From the NCBI GenBank assembly GCA_003116875.1, contig BCKT01000016.1:322051-386050 (forward strand): a stretch of DNA of 64,000 bases, given 5' to 3'. Both the position numbers and the translations under genes were made by a program. The DNA comes from Takashimella koratensis (lineage: Eukaryota > Basidiomycota > Tremellomycetes > Trichosporonales > Tetragoniomycetaceae). Position 1 is the stretch's first letter; each line of letters begins with the position of its first letter. The notes beneath the pieces were generated by a model. That model saw only the letters and a program-made list of their open reading frames with translations, ran no database searches and had not been told where the DNA came from. This document shows positions 1 through 11,617 of this stretch, piece after piece.

Positions 1-930
1 GGTGGGCTACGTTGTTTCAGCTATGCTCTGGTCTCCCATCAGTAGAGGTGGCCACTCACACCAAGGGCTTCTCCTGCGCGTCGACGTCCAAGTTCCCGAT
101 ATTCAACACGTCTAATGCAGTCAGTAACCTCCAAGTCCTATACTCTCCTATACGCACTGTAAATGGTCGGCCCAGATACCCTGCCAAAGACAGTGTGCTT
201 GCTAGTGAGCTCGTCTGCCCGGTCGAGGGTGATGAACCACTGCGAGTTGTTCGTATGCCGTTTCCCATTGTTTGCCATCCCGAGCAATCCTCGTCTAGAC
301 ACCTGTCAGCGTCATCATGACAAAGGCAGGAACTCAAGCTTTATGCCAGTGTAACATGAGAACGGGAGCCAACGCACCTGTTGAAGCGCAGACGCGGGTG
401 GATCTCATCCTCGAACGATTCACCATAATAGCTCTCCCCTCCCATCCCTGTTCCCGTCGGGTCACCCGTTTGGACGATAAAGTCTTTCACGACGCGATGA
501 AAGATGACCCCTTCGTAATAGCCTGCGATGTCAGCGTGATCGCAGCTTTAACTCTCACCTTCCATGGAGAGGGCGAGGAAATTTCGAACAGCCTTGGGCG
601 CCTCTTTGCCCCAGAGTTCCAGCTGGTCCGTGTCAGCCGAACCCTAGTAAAGGACACCAGAGAGAATATTGTTGTTCTCTGGTCACGAGAAGATCTCTCA
701 ATACCTAACTCACCTCGATCTCTCCGGCGGTGGTGTCGACGATGACCTTGGCATTGGGTGTGGGCTGCGTGTGTCAGCGATCAGCACAAGGGAAAGTTAT
801 CAAGGGGATGTGCTCACTTCTGTTGCGTAACTGTTTGGCGGCGAGGTTGATGAAGGTAGAGATGTAGGTCAGCAATGTGGTCACCGGGTCACTGTCGGGA
901 ACAACCGGTGCAGACTTACAGGTTGGACAT
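1..930 (-). CDS. CWC27: CWC27-type spliceosomal cyclophilin, 5' part (3' end outside window)
   Basis: Peptidyl-prolyl isomerase-like protein of the activated spliceosome. The spliced product starts MSNLYATEPTPNAKV and continues through [17 protein letters not shown], the [19 protein letters not shown] core, [16 protein letters not shown] and [11 protein letters not shown]. This runs in step with the human CWC27 cyclophilin domain, including its usual MSNIYIQEP start. The conserved FHRVV and SQWFITL stretches line the cyclophilin pocket; the tryptophan where many cyclophilins have phenylalanine (SQWF versus SQFF) is worth noting. The start at 930 is fixed by this homology. Exon 2 is only 13 nt (818-830) and completes MSNLYATE. 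At least six introns are seen. The gene runs off the left edge, so the C-terminal tail is not visible. It is divergent from VPS74. Confidence 0.92.
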
Positions 931-1678
931 GGTTGGAGGGCAGTTGGCGGTGAATGAGTTTTGAGATTTGTAAAATGGTTGAGCGCTGCGTTCACCCGCT
1001 TGTCTGGATGCTTGCTGCCTGCCAGCTTCTATGTAGTCGTCTCTGTTGTTTGCTGCTGCTTGTCGCTGCTGCTTGTTGCCTGTTGGCCTCACTGGGATGA
1101 TGTGGTTACAAGTCTTGTCCAGTCCCGTCACGAGCCAGATTAGATACAGCGCCCTCTGGGTCCAAGTGCCACATCCCATCTTATGACCCCTGGGTGGGAC
1201 TGGGCAGGGCTATAACGCCGCTATTCCCCGGTCCTGCAACGTGTTGTATTCCCCTGTTGTTTGGTGCATTACCCTCATTCCCCTCATTAGGAACGGATTC
1301 AAAGCAATTGTAATCACAGCCTTAACCCGCCCTGCCCGCCCTGCCCCGTCCACGCGTATCCTCACTCACCACCTCCTTCCATCCCATCCAACCATCTCCC
1401 TCTCCTCTCCTCTCCCATCCTCATCCTCATCCTCATCCTCATCCTCCCACTCATCGACACCCACACCAACACCAACATCCTTCCCCCGCGCCCATCGACC
1501 CCACCCCCCTCCCCTACGCGTCAATCGCGGCTCCCCTCTCCCTCCGCCTCGCTCTCCACCACACTGCCCCCCGGCTCCACGTCTCTCCCGACTACTCCTC
1601 CACCGCAGCACCGCATCATCCAACACTACCCCTCCCCTCCTCCTCCTCCACTCACCCCTACCCCACTTACCCTTCGCC
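931..1678. promoter_or_regulatory. Divergent promoter region between CWC27 and VPS74
   Basis: This 748-bp gap separates two outward-facing starts. The part nearest VPS74 is strongly pyrimidine-rich on the plus strand, as is usual for fungal 5' leaders. It holds a hexamer microsatellite (CATCCT, five perfect units at 1416-1445). No TATA box is obvious. Open frames here are low-complexity products of the CT-rich strand and are not called as genes. Confidence 0.5.
1416..1445 (+). repeat. CATCCT hexamer microsatellite (5 units)
   Basis: Five perfect tandem copies of CATCCT, read directly. It lies about 235 bp before the VPS74 start, in a CT-rich leader, and is likely polymorphic in length. Confidence 0.9.
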
Positions 1679-3136
1679 ATGTCCAACGAAGGCGGTCTCA
1701 CTCGGCGTCGCGGCGCGGGTGCCTCCCCTGCTATCGGTTCCTCTGGCGGCACTCTCGAACCTGGACCTGCCGCACCTTCCCCAGGTTCAGCGCAGTCCAA
1801 GCGGATCTCTTCGGCCCCGGCAGCCGTCGGTGCCGGTGGAAGTGGACCAGGCACTCCAGGCGGTTCAGGCGCGATGGAAGGGCGTAGCAAAGTCGCGTTT
1901 GATCCAAGAGATTTCGAAGATGGAGGGGAAGCTCAAAAGATGCCCAAGTTGACAATCATGGAAGAGGTCTTGCTCCTCGGCCTGAAAGACAAAGCTGTGA
2001 GTGAACGCGGGCGTTGAAAGGGACTCGTAGAGGGATTGAGTCGGTAATGCGGTGGTTTTGAAGTTTGCGATGATGGTTAGACGACGCGACTGACTGCGGA
2101 ATCCTAGGGCTACCTTTCATTTTGGAACGACAACATCTCATACGCGCTTCGTGGTTGCATCCTCATTGAACTCGCGCTCCGTCGACGTATCGCCATGGTC
2201 CGGGATCCCTCGCGTCGGCGCTTAGCCTTGGCAGACCGATTGATTGAAGTGATTGACGAACGCCAGACGGGTGAGACGATCCTCGACGAAGCCCTCAAGA
2301 TGATCAAAAGCAGCGAAAAGTACGGTGTCGGCGCTTGGGTAGACCTCATGAGTGGTGGGTGAAACCTACTTGGTTGTTGCTTACAAATACAGGGGAGACA
2401 TGGAACGTGATGAAGATTGGATACCAGCTCAAGCAAGTGCGCGAGCGGCTCGCCAAGGGTCTCGTGGACAAAGGTGTCCTTCGTACGGAGAAGCGCAATT
2501 TCCTCTTATTCGATATGGCTACGCACCCGATCGCAGACATGAACGCAAAAGAAGACGTCTTGAGGCGGGTACTCGCGCTTTTGACAGCGCGCACGGCCGC
2601 CGTCCCACCCCAGGCCCTCCAGAAGGAGAACGTCAAGTACCGATACATCCGAGCAGTGACCCTTGTCTGTGCTGGTGAGTCCATCCCTATCACCTTTGCT
2701 GACCCCAGCCTACGCATCGAGTGTGCTTGAAAACGCGCTGCAACGCCTGTCGTACGATGCGCGCGAGACAGCGTTTGCGCGATGCGATGAGATCCTCGCC
2801 GAGTTTTCGACATGGCCATTTGGGCAGACGACTTCGGACTCTGCAGGGCCCGTCGCGATCGGGGGTGGAGGTGTCTCGAGGCGGCGCGAAGGGAGCAGTG
2901 GGGCCGGTCGTGAGAGCGTGCAGGAGCTCGTTCGTGAGGTTAGGAAGGAGATGGCGGCGAGCTCGAGCGGGACCGCGGGAGCAGGAGGCGGGCAAGAGGA
3001 CCAGGAAGAACTTTGCTTCGAGGTCGTCGCTACCGTCTTGGAAATCTTTGGTCGCATGGATAGTCTGGTAAGTGGTAGAGCCACGTGTCGCCCGCGCACG
3101 AACGGTGCCAGAGCTGACCGTTTCCCACAGCTCTAG
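1679..3136 (+). CDS. VPS74: Vps74/GOLPH3, PI4P-binding Golgi glycosyltransferase retention factor
   Basis: Family members bind PI4P on Golgi membranes and the tails of glycosyltransferases, keeping them in the Golgi through COPI. The protein is 403 aa. Residues 1 to about 90 are a low-complexity Ser/Gly/Pro tail. The GPP34 domain follows, with LTIMEEVLLLGLKDKAGYL, SFWNDNISYALRGCILIELA, LSGETWN, RERLAKGLVDKGVL and NFLLFDMATHP. Exons are 1679-1996, 2108-2354, 2393-2674, 2709-3067 and 3131-3136; the sum is in frame, and the last exon carries only a Leu codon and the stop. The region about residues 315-370 (VAIGGGG... to ...GAGGGQ) is a Gly/Ser-rich insert that shorter homologs lack. The start was chosen as the first ATG of the long 5' exon in frame with the domain. 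Confidence 0.96.
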
Positions 3137-3578
3137 TCTCTTCTCACGTTCTTATATCTTTTGCTCCCCTTCACATCGCCATGGATCCCGGTCGTAGAGT
3201 TGTTTTCGTGTTTCGTGTTTACAGTGTTCTCCTTCGTCTCTCCTCCCTCACGTGCTTCAACTTCCTCACGTCTTTTATCTCACCAAATACCTGGTCCCCT
3301 TACAAGCAAGAAGGCACAATCGCAATCAAGTTTTCAATCCCAAAATGGTCTACGTCGTTACCAAACTTGTGAGCAAGCGATGCACTTGAGTGTGAGTAGT
3401 AGTGCAACTGGTCCATAGTCATCAAAGAATTGTCCTGGCATTCCTTTTCAAGGCTCGTAGAGAAGTACAACAAGTAGTACAATGTGACCTGAAATCTACT
3501 AAAGTCTATGTCCAAAAGAGAGAGAAGAAAGATTGTTCCTATTCAACGACGAAGTCCCAGAATTTTTTTTGATGTTGT
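3137..3578. other. Convergent 3' region of VPS74 and the Zn2Cys6 gene
   Basis: A short space between two stop codons on opposite strands. It should hold both 3' UTRs. No ORF or RNA gene is supported. Confidence 0.5.
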
Positions 3579-4755
3579 TTAGAGGTAGATGGCGTCCGAC
3601 TTGACCCAGGTGGAAGTCATGTACTCGTCCTGAGCCATGACCGGGGTGTAGTAGGTCTCCTCGGCGACGGGCATGCCGAGGCCGAGACCGACGAGAGCGT
3701 CCTTCTTGAGCTCGGGAGCGAGCGTTGGGGAGGCGGTCGTGAAAGTCGCCTGGGAGAGGGGCGAAGGCGAGAAGGGGAAAGGCTGAGGAGTGTAGGTGAA
3801 AGTTGGGGTAGGGTAGAAGCTCGCGGGCGACTCGGGAGGGGTCGAGATCGCGAGGCCCTGCATAGGCGAGGAGAAGGTGGGGGTAGAGAAGGTAGTCGCC
3901 GGAGCGAGGTAGCTCGAGCCCATCGAGTCGACTGTGCTGGTAGGCGAGGGAGTCGAGGGGACGACGTAGGTGGAGGGAGCAGAGACGAAGATCTGCTGCT
4001 GGGGCATGGGCGAGGGCACGGGCGAAGCCTGGAACTGGAACTGCTGCTGAGGGATGGGCGACGCCTGGATCTGGGGCTGGGGTTGGAGGACCGAGGGGTA
4101 GGTGGTCATCGGCGAAGTCTCCATCGGGAGCGCGGGGACAGTGAGGGTCGTGCTGGGGATAGAGGGGCCGGTCGACCACATGTAAGTGTTGGACTCGAGC
4201 TGGGCGGGCGAAGACATGACCGGCGCCGGGGGGATAGGGGAGTAAGGCGGGAGCGCGAGGTTCGGGGTAGAGAGCGAGCGCCTGTGCTGCATCCACGGAG
4301 CACGGATGGGGCCCGGGCCAGCGACGTGGCTGGGAGCCAGGAAGACCGGCGAGGGGGAGAAAGTCGGCTGGTCGACAAAGTAAGGCGAGTAGGTCGAGTG
4401 CGGGCTGGAGAACTGGCTGTGAGAGACCTTGGCGGCCTTTGCAGCGGCCTTCTTCTCGCGGGTAGCGCGGTTGACCTCCTCGGGGACCGGGGTGTAGTCG
4501 CAGGTGCGGTGGGCACGGGTGCAGTTGGCGCAGGGAGCGGAGCCGCAGCACTTGATCTTGCTATGTGGGAGTCAGCGAGGGTCTTGCGGATAGAGGTGGG
4601 TGTTGGACTCACCGGTGTCGGCAGTACTGGCAGGCCATGGAGATGCGCTGGCGGCGGTTGGAGGACTCGCCGCCTGGCATGGTGGAGGTGAAGCCGCTCT
4701 CGACGGAGAGGTCGTCGGAGCTCATGGAGATGGGGGAGGACTGGTTGGACTGCAT
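3579..4755 (-). CDS. Zn2Cys6 (Gal4-type) transcription regulator
   Basis: Probable sequence-specific DNA-binding protein of 374 aa, with two exons (4613-4755 and 3579-4560) joined inside the zinc cluster. Cysteines at about 42, 45, 52, 58, 61 and 68 match CX2CX6CX5CX2CX6C, with basic residues RHRKIK in the first half and TRAHRT in the second. There is one additional Cys at 53. A basic Ala/Lys stretch follows the cluster (about residues 74-90). The remainder is rich in Pro/Ser/Thr/Gln with no fungal-specific transcription factor domain that I can see, so it is a compact regulator with a likely disordered activation region. The start at 4755 gives a 41-residue N-terminus; the open frame extends further upstream only through CT-rich sequence. 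Target genes cannot be inferred. An unusually large gene-free block lies upstream. Confidence 0.85.
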
Positions 4756-7700
4756 TGTGGGAGGTGTGTGTGGGAACGGAGGTAGGGTGAGGTAGGGTAG
4801 TGATGACGAGGGAAGGCTAGTGTGTGTGTGTGGGAGTGGGATGAACCCGAGAGTGTGAGAGTTGGGTGGGAAGTTGTATTGAGTTGAGAGAGCGGGAGAA
4901 GTGGGATGGGGATGAGGGAGTCGGGATGGGAGACGGGAGGAGGGGGGGTTCTTATAGACGGGAGGTGAAGATGAGTCTGATGAGAACGTTTCGAGTGTCT
5001 CTGATGTATCCGACGGGTCCGAATTAGCTCGCTCGACGGGAAGGGGAGCGGGAGCGTTGTCGACTTGGTTCCGAAAGAGATTTTTTCCCTCTCTCTCTCT
5101 CTCGACGGGGGAGGCAGGCAGGCAGCGGGCGAGGCAGGTAAAAGACGCCACGGATCGACCTGGTAACACACCCAGGTAAGACACTGCCAAAAGTTGACAA
5201 TGCCAATGGTAGCACCCTGTAACAGTCAGGGAGTAAAGGGGTATGAGACACAAGCCGGGCGCGGAAAAACCGGTCGGTCGGATACGTCTCAACCCGCAAT
5301 GGGATGGTGGTTGCTCGGGGTGGGAGCAGAGGCGGAGAGGGGGGGGGAAGAAGAGGGGGGAGGGGGTCAACGTAAACGGAAAGAGCGTAGTCGCCAATGT
5401 CTCGGAAGAGATTAGATGAAAGGGAGAAGGTGACAAGTGCGTGCGAGGGGAGAGGTAGGCGGTGTCTCAGCCTGAGTAGGAGAGATTGAACCGAGACATG
5501 GTAGTGAGTGGGTGGGTAGATGGTGCCTGTGAGACAAACGACGACAACGACGACGCACCAACTGGATACGGTTCCCAGGTCTCAGGAAACACCGTGTCGA
5601 TCAGGAGAAATTCCCCCCTCCCAAAAATATATTCAATTTGATGGAGCAAAAGTCTAATCCACCGGGACGGGATAGGAAAACGTAGTCTAATTTCCTCAGG
5701 GACGGCTCAGGAACTAGTCCCCCAAGTAAGACATATTGGGAGAAAAATAAAAAGTCGACTGCAGTATTCATTTCGACGCTCGCACTCCTTAAGCGGGGGC
5801 CGAGCCGGTCTCGTGGCTGAGACATGTTCGATCTCCCGTCAAACCCGAACTTGGCCCTCCACCCCAGGTTCACATCTTCCCAAACCGCTCCGGCTTTGGT
5901 TCCCTGACCTCCGTTACACCTACCACAATGGACAGGCCACCTCCGGGTCCTTGAGCCGAGCCCTGCCTCCTCCGGGGTCGGCTCATTACGAGAGAGATCC
6001 CGGACGTTCAGGGTCTCCCGAGGACTCGCACATGTCGTTGTCTCACCATCCACCCCCTCTTCCTCTCCCTTGGCTTCGTCACAATCGCACTTGCTCGCCC
6101 CCTCCGAGACATTCTAGTACGGTACATACGCATCGAACGCATTGTCTCCGTTCATCTGTGATCCGATCGTGACCTATTCATGCGAATCGAACACTTGCAC
6201 CCCAAATCGTGACGATGAGAACAGCTTGGCCGAGACACTTTAGGTCTAAACTTTTTCGGCCGGCATGGCTTTGAATGAGAGTGAACCTGGGCGCTAGCGT
6301 CGACCGCAGAACACACCCAACCATAACCATGTCAAACATCCGCGCTCCAATTCATTCGTGAGAGACACTGCCAAAAGCTCTACCATGCGTCTGGTGTCAT
6401 CCGTGCGTAATGCATCCGTATCGAGGCGTACCACTAGCGTCCCCGAAGTCTGTGCACGGTTTTCGTCTTCCGCGTGGGAATAATTCGCACAGAACTGGGT
6501 GAGAAAAACTTCCCACAGCCAACAAACGAATTCCATCTCAGACACTACTGGCAGCTGTGCGGCCTCTTTTGTCTTCCCAACTTAGATCCAATGCACGGAT
6601 CTACCTCGCGTCCGCTGGACGGCGCCGCCTAGCTTACCGATACCACCGCCAACGGGAGGGAGAGTGAGCAAGGCACAGGACGAGGCATCCCCAGATTCGA
6701 TCTACTCTACGAGCTCGTATCCCTGCGTCTCTGATCATGACCTCTGCAGGGACACCACATGGGTCGGGCGGAAGCTTTCTCGGCTCTGCCGTGGGCCTGC
6801 CTGACGTCGATGGAAGGGGCAAAAGCAGACGCCGGCTCGGCCCAGGGACTCGGGTGCGATAGGAAGCAAATCTACACTCATCCCACACTTTGGCTGACCT
6901 CTTGCACTCTGAGAGACTGTTCGGCACCGGACGGAGGGGGCGAGAGATCCCTGACCTCTTCCGTCCGGATGCCGAAACAACCTGCCACTTCCGGCTGGTC
7001 TGTTTTCTGGTATCTCATTGGCTACGCACGTCCTGCCCAGAAAAACATCCGCGGCGCTGCCTTCGATCTGAGCCAGACGATTGGAGACTGCATTCGTGCC
7101 TCGTCTCTCCGTGCCTCGTCTCTCCATCACAGCTCTACCGCTTGCTAGGCTCAGGACCGATGGGTCTAGTGCCTTGGCTGCCGTGCCGACCCCACATCCC
7201 CGGCGTTCTCTTTACCTCTCGGCATCTGGTCACGGCTTTACGAGATGATTGCGAGCTTGCTTCCGAGTCCTGAGCAGGTAGCCTAGGCACTCCCGAACCC
7301 GTCCCGGGGGTCAGAGGGCTCTGGGATTGCGACCGGAGTCGACGTACGGCATGAGGTACGTATATTAAATATACCAGGACAACAGACGACCATTTTCTCA
7401 CACCTCAGGATCAAGCACGAGGGCAGGAATAATGAGCCTTGGAGCGATGACAAGAAAAGAAAAATGTCTCTGTTTCGCTGCTACCGTCGTCTTGGGAAGC
7501 GCGAAAAAGCCGGAGTCGCAGTTGTCCTCGGCGCAAGTACTGAACAATGGACGGAGGAAAAGGGGGTCATGTTTGATACTGAGACAATGGCGAGCGACGC
7601 TATTCTGCGAGACAATGGCGTCACGAAACCGCACATCAGTGGGCGCTGACCACATCCTTGACTACTTCACAGCTGCACACATGCATCACGCTGTCCAATT

Positions 7701-10700
7701 GAATGCGAGGACCCCGGTTTTCTTGATGTTGCTCGACGGTGTACCTCGGAGGCGACACCATGGCGGAGCGTGGCGGACTGACCATGCGCTGTCAACTTCT
7801 CATCGACATCCGCGCTTTGTTCGGTTCGCAAAAAAGATTCCCGTAATACAGTCCCGATTCCTTGCCTCGAAGCAGCAATACTCAGCAACTCAACAGTCGA
7901 GAATCGAGGCGCTCGTTAGCTCTAGGGCTAGCGGATAGGACGCCATCGGGACGTCTACGATCGTTGTCGTCGTTGTCGGCGTCGCCATTTTCCATCGACT
8001 ACGTTGCGATCTGGGGTCTAACGCAACGGAGGCAGTTGATGCCGGACTGAGGGTCTGACTTGATGTCATGGCCATGACCTTTGACTCTCGTTTACGGTTC
8101 CCTCGTAAACTACGGCATGCAACGGAGCTAGGCACCCGGCAAAGCGTGGTGCACCCTGTACAGACTTTTACGAAACGACCCTAGAAAAAGAATGTACGGA
8201 AGCGAAGTGCGCCGTTGTATGCGACATCTGAGGCGAATACGAGCGGAGCGGTGAAAGAAGACGACGATGATCGAGAAAAGGGGATTGGGTTCGGCGGATA
8301 CCGAGGCGTCGTTGGTTCCGCCGGAAACTGGAGTGCGGAGCGTCTCTAGAGTTCAGACTAATAATGGGTGTTGGGTCTAAGAATGACTTCTAAAGGCGTG
8401 CGTACACCGTTCGTATGCATGCAGTACATACGACCTCCCCGCAGTTGGTCATAGACACAAGGCACCTCGTTTGTAGTCACTTTTGTCTCTGTGTCGTGTG
8501 CATCGTACTGTGCAATAACTGTATCCAGCATAGTCTGGGCCACAAGGTACTGTACCCAGGTACAGTCTCGTCTGGTTCCGCTCCGCTAGTGTCCCAAAAA
8601 AAACGTAATAACCACCGAGGCGGGGCTGGCAAATGACCATAGGTACCTCCGAACAAGGCCTTAGCGTACGGTAAGACGGATAGACTAGCGATTTGGGGAA
8701 ATGGGTCGTATGCTTGGCAGGTGAGGTGGGGTTGGGGGGGTTTTACGTCAAAGCAACGTCAAACAACGTCAAGCACAAACGTACTCCAGGGCGAGCGGGA
8801 CGGGTGGGTGGATGGGATACCTGACCCGCGCCGAGTGCCGAGTAGACTCTACAGTGGGCGATGAGTGCATCGGTGCATCCACGACCAAGCGAGCCTTGGC
8901 GATGGCTGGGTTGTGCTTCGCATTAGGTAATGTCAACAGATTGGCGAGCCATAATGAACCCCCAGAAATCAGCCCCCAGAACCAAGCCGTTCCCATGCAT
9001 GCAGTACCCGATGCTGTTATGCGTAAGAGTTTTACGGTCGATTAAAGCGGAAACGGCGGAAGGAGCGGCATGTCAGATGGTGGGAATGTGTACCTTTGGC
9101 TGTGTAATGAGCTTGGCGTAGTCCTCGGCACGGCTCGCGTGGTCTTTTGGTTCTGGTCTACGGCGTACGGCTAGAGTCATAAAGCCTATACACTGTAGTG
9201 GTCTGGGGTCTACGGTATCGGCACTTGTAATTATTGGGGGAAACTGGATGGATTCCCACAACGTAATACGTCCCGTGCGGAACGGCGGAAACGGACAACG
9301 ATTCTTCGGTCGCTTCGGCCCTGTCGCCCTGTCCACCGTGGGTGTGGGATTTTTTTCCCACACTTACCACTGTACCACCGTGCCACCGTACCAAGTTACC
9401 GAACTTTTCCGCGAGCCGCTCATCGGTGAGAAGGTTGGGTTCCCAATCCCACGCGGAACAGGCAAGACTTGGTGCATCTAGCGGAACCCCATTTAGGACA
9501 GCCTCCATGCGCATAGAATCTTCTGCCGAATCTCAAACTTTGACATCAAAACTTAGACCTTTGTGTTACGGGCCTTGGACTTGCACCCGATCTTGAGACC
9601 GATGGATGCCGACTTGCGAAGCAGATCCTAGACTGAGCGGTGTCGTACCTCTCCGCAAAGCAGCTCCGAGCGTTACGCGGCCCCTTCCCCATAGGATCGC
9701 AGTTGGTCGAGGTCGAAGTTGAAGGGCCTCTTTTTCCAGCCAATCTGGAGTAACCATCCATACGCCGAGATTGGGTTCCACATGAACCGGTGCAAATCTG
9801 CATACAGTACTGTACATGCGTGCGTCTACCAGTTTCGTTACCGATACGATATCATACGCACTTGTAGCTGTAAGGAGTCGTTGTCGATGAGAAAAAAAGG
9901 GTTCGGCCGGGTTGGAAGTGAGGGCAAGGACGGCGGCAGTCACCCAGGGGTTGAGCAAGAACCGATCGGTAGTTCCTGACGCCTACACCGATCCCGGATT
10001 CCACTTTCCCTGCCTCACATCCCTCCCTCCCTGTTCACCGTCCACTCCTCCACTGTACGAGCTTTTCACCGTACGCCCATCGGTACAGTATCTGATCCCA
10101 CGATCCACACTGCCTCCGCCCCCTATTCTAGTCACGCACCGGCATCTTCCACCCTGTAGGGTCCGGGTCTCGGAACGGCTTGTTTCCTACCCTGTTCTCA
10201 ACCACCCAACCCTTTCCCGGTCCGACCCTTGCAACCCTTGCCTCCAATGATCCCTGCTACCCTCAACCCAATCGAAAGAGAACACCTGAGACAGGACTAC
10301 CATCTACCGAACCAACGTCACACCCTTGCTTCCCTCCCTACAGCCTACGGCCTTTTGCCACGGACTACCCTGCATCTCCGAGACAGCGCTACTTATGCAG
10401 CCGTTCGCTTCCACACCGCAGTTACCGCAGCATGACGAGGCATGATACTGTCTATGTACTGTATACGTCGGCCAAGCACACCCCTCGCTGGGACGTAAGG
10501 GTACGGAGGGTGTTCTAGCGTCGATCTAGAGGTAAGGCCCATCAGGACCATCAGGACCGGCGGCAAGACGTCACCCCCGAGGTTATCGGTGGCTGGTGGT
10601 CTTTCGATCATAGTGGGGTCGGCCTCGATCGAGGACTCACCCACATATGCACCAGTCCAAGTGACTGATTGACCTGCCTGCATACGCACCACACGACAGT

Positions 10701-11617
10701 CCGAAGGGGGTTTGGCGGGACCAAAAAAGTCATGCCCTCGCCGTCCAATTCACGAGCTTGACCTTGCCGGGATCAGATTTAACACCTGGCAGGAAACGTT
10801 AGCACGGGGAGCCATCTCTCAACCCGAGACATCCCTCGTCAGCGCGTAGTCGCAGCCTTAGCCGTAGCCGTAGTCGTAGTTCTAGGTCGTCGTAGTCCTT
10901 AGTCGTGCAAACAACGCCGTACCGTGCCGTGTCGGTCGGTGAAATTGACCTCGAGACAGAATCAGGACCAGGACCCACCCCAGGACCAAGCCATACTCGA
11001 ACCAGACAAAGGATTCAGCATTGATCGAAATTGAGCACTGATCGGGGTTTGGTGTTGATCGAAGCGTAACGGAGATCGAGGGCTTTCGAAGCGCCGTGTC
11101 GAGTTCAAACGGTCAATGTCAAGCACTATACGCCATACCTGAGCTTGCTTGAAGGACGAGACTTGGAAGGTGTCGTCTCAACGTCACCAGTCATTGACGA
11201 AGGCCTCAACGCAGTCAGGTACCATTCACCCTCTCTCTCTCAATTATGTTCGCAAAGATGCGTACGCTCCGCCTTTGGCCAATGGGTTATCAAAGAACAG
11301 GTCGTTTACATGGCATTGAAGAGGAACATGGGGACATGGCGCTAAGCGAGTGACTTGTTTCGTGTAGAGGAAGGGGAGAAGGTGACTATGCGATACGATA
11401 CGAGCCGGTGGTTACCAAGAAACAGACATGACGTGGGATTCGTGGATTGGGTTGAAGAGCGGTGAGAATGGGGAGCGGGGAAGATGTTGCAACGCCCAGC
11501 AAGGGAGAAGGGGTATACGAAGAGCGAGGGAGTAGGTGTGAGTGAGAGCCCAAATCGAGGCCCACATTACACTGTACTCCCAGATGTCGTTGACGCTAAA
11601 CGGAGAGTATGAGCAGT
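4756..11617. other. Large gene-free block (about 6.9 kb)
   Basis: Between the Zn2Cys6 start and the MKT1 stop I find no ORF with recognisable homology, no consistent splice structure and no tRNA. The first roughly 700 bp should be the promoter and leader of the Zn2Cys6 gene; this part is purine-rich on the plus strand with GGGGG runs near 5340-5365 and a CT run near 5088-5103. The rest is mixed sequence without long repeats. A 15-bp tandem duplication (gtgcctcgtctctcc) sits near 7098-7127 and GTAGTC-like short repeats near 10860-10905. ORFs up to 168 aa occur but have no family features or coding-like codon use. It could hold a non-coding transcript, distal regulatory DNA or an eroded mobile element; the sequence alone does not decide. 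Confidence 0.5.

Noticed and set aside
1366..1890. 174-aa minus-strand ORF rich in Arg/Gly/Glu
   Set aside because: It is the antisense of the CT-rich VPS74 leader and its Pro/Ser-rich first exon; no independent support.
4609..5436. N-terminal extension of the Zn2Cys6 gene in the same open frame
   Set aside because: The upstream part is low-complexity CT-rich leader with TATA- and stop-free chance coding; the ATG at 4755 gives the normal short N-terminus before the zinc cluster.
7432..7938. 168-aa plus-strand ORF in the gene-free block
   Set aside because: No domain, no biased codon use, no splice structure, overlapping ORFs on the other strand of similar length. Consistent with chance in GC-balanced DNA.
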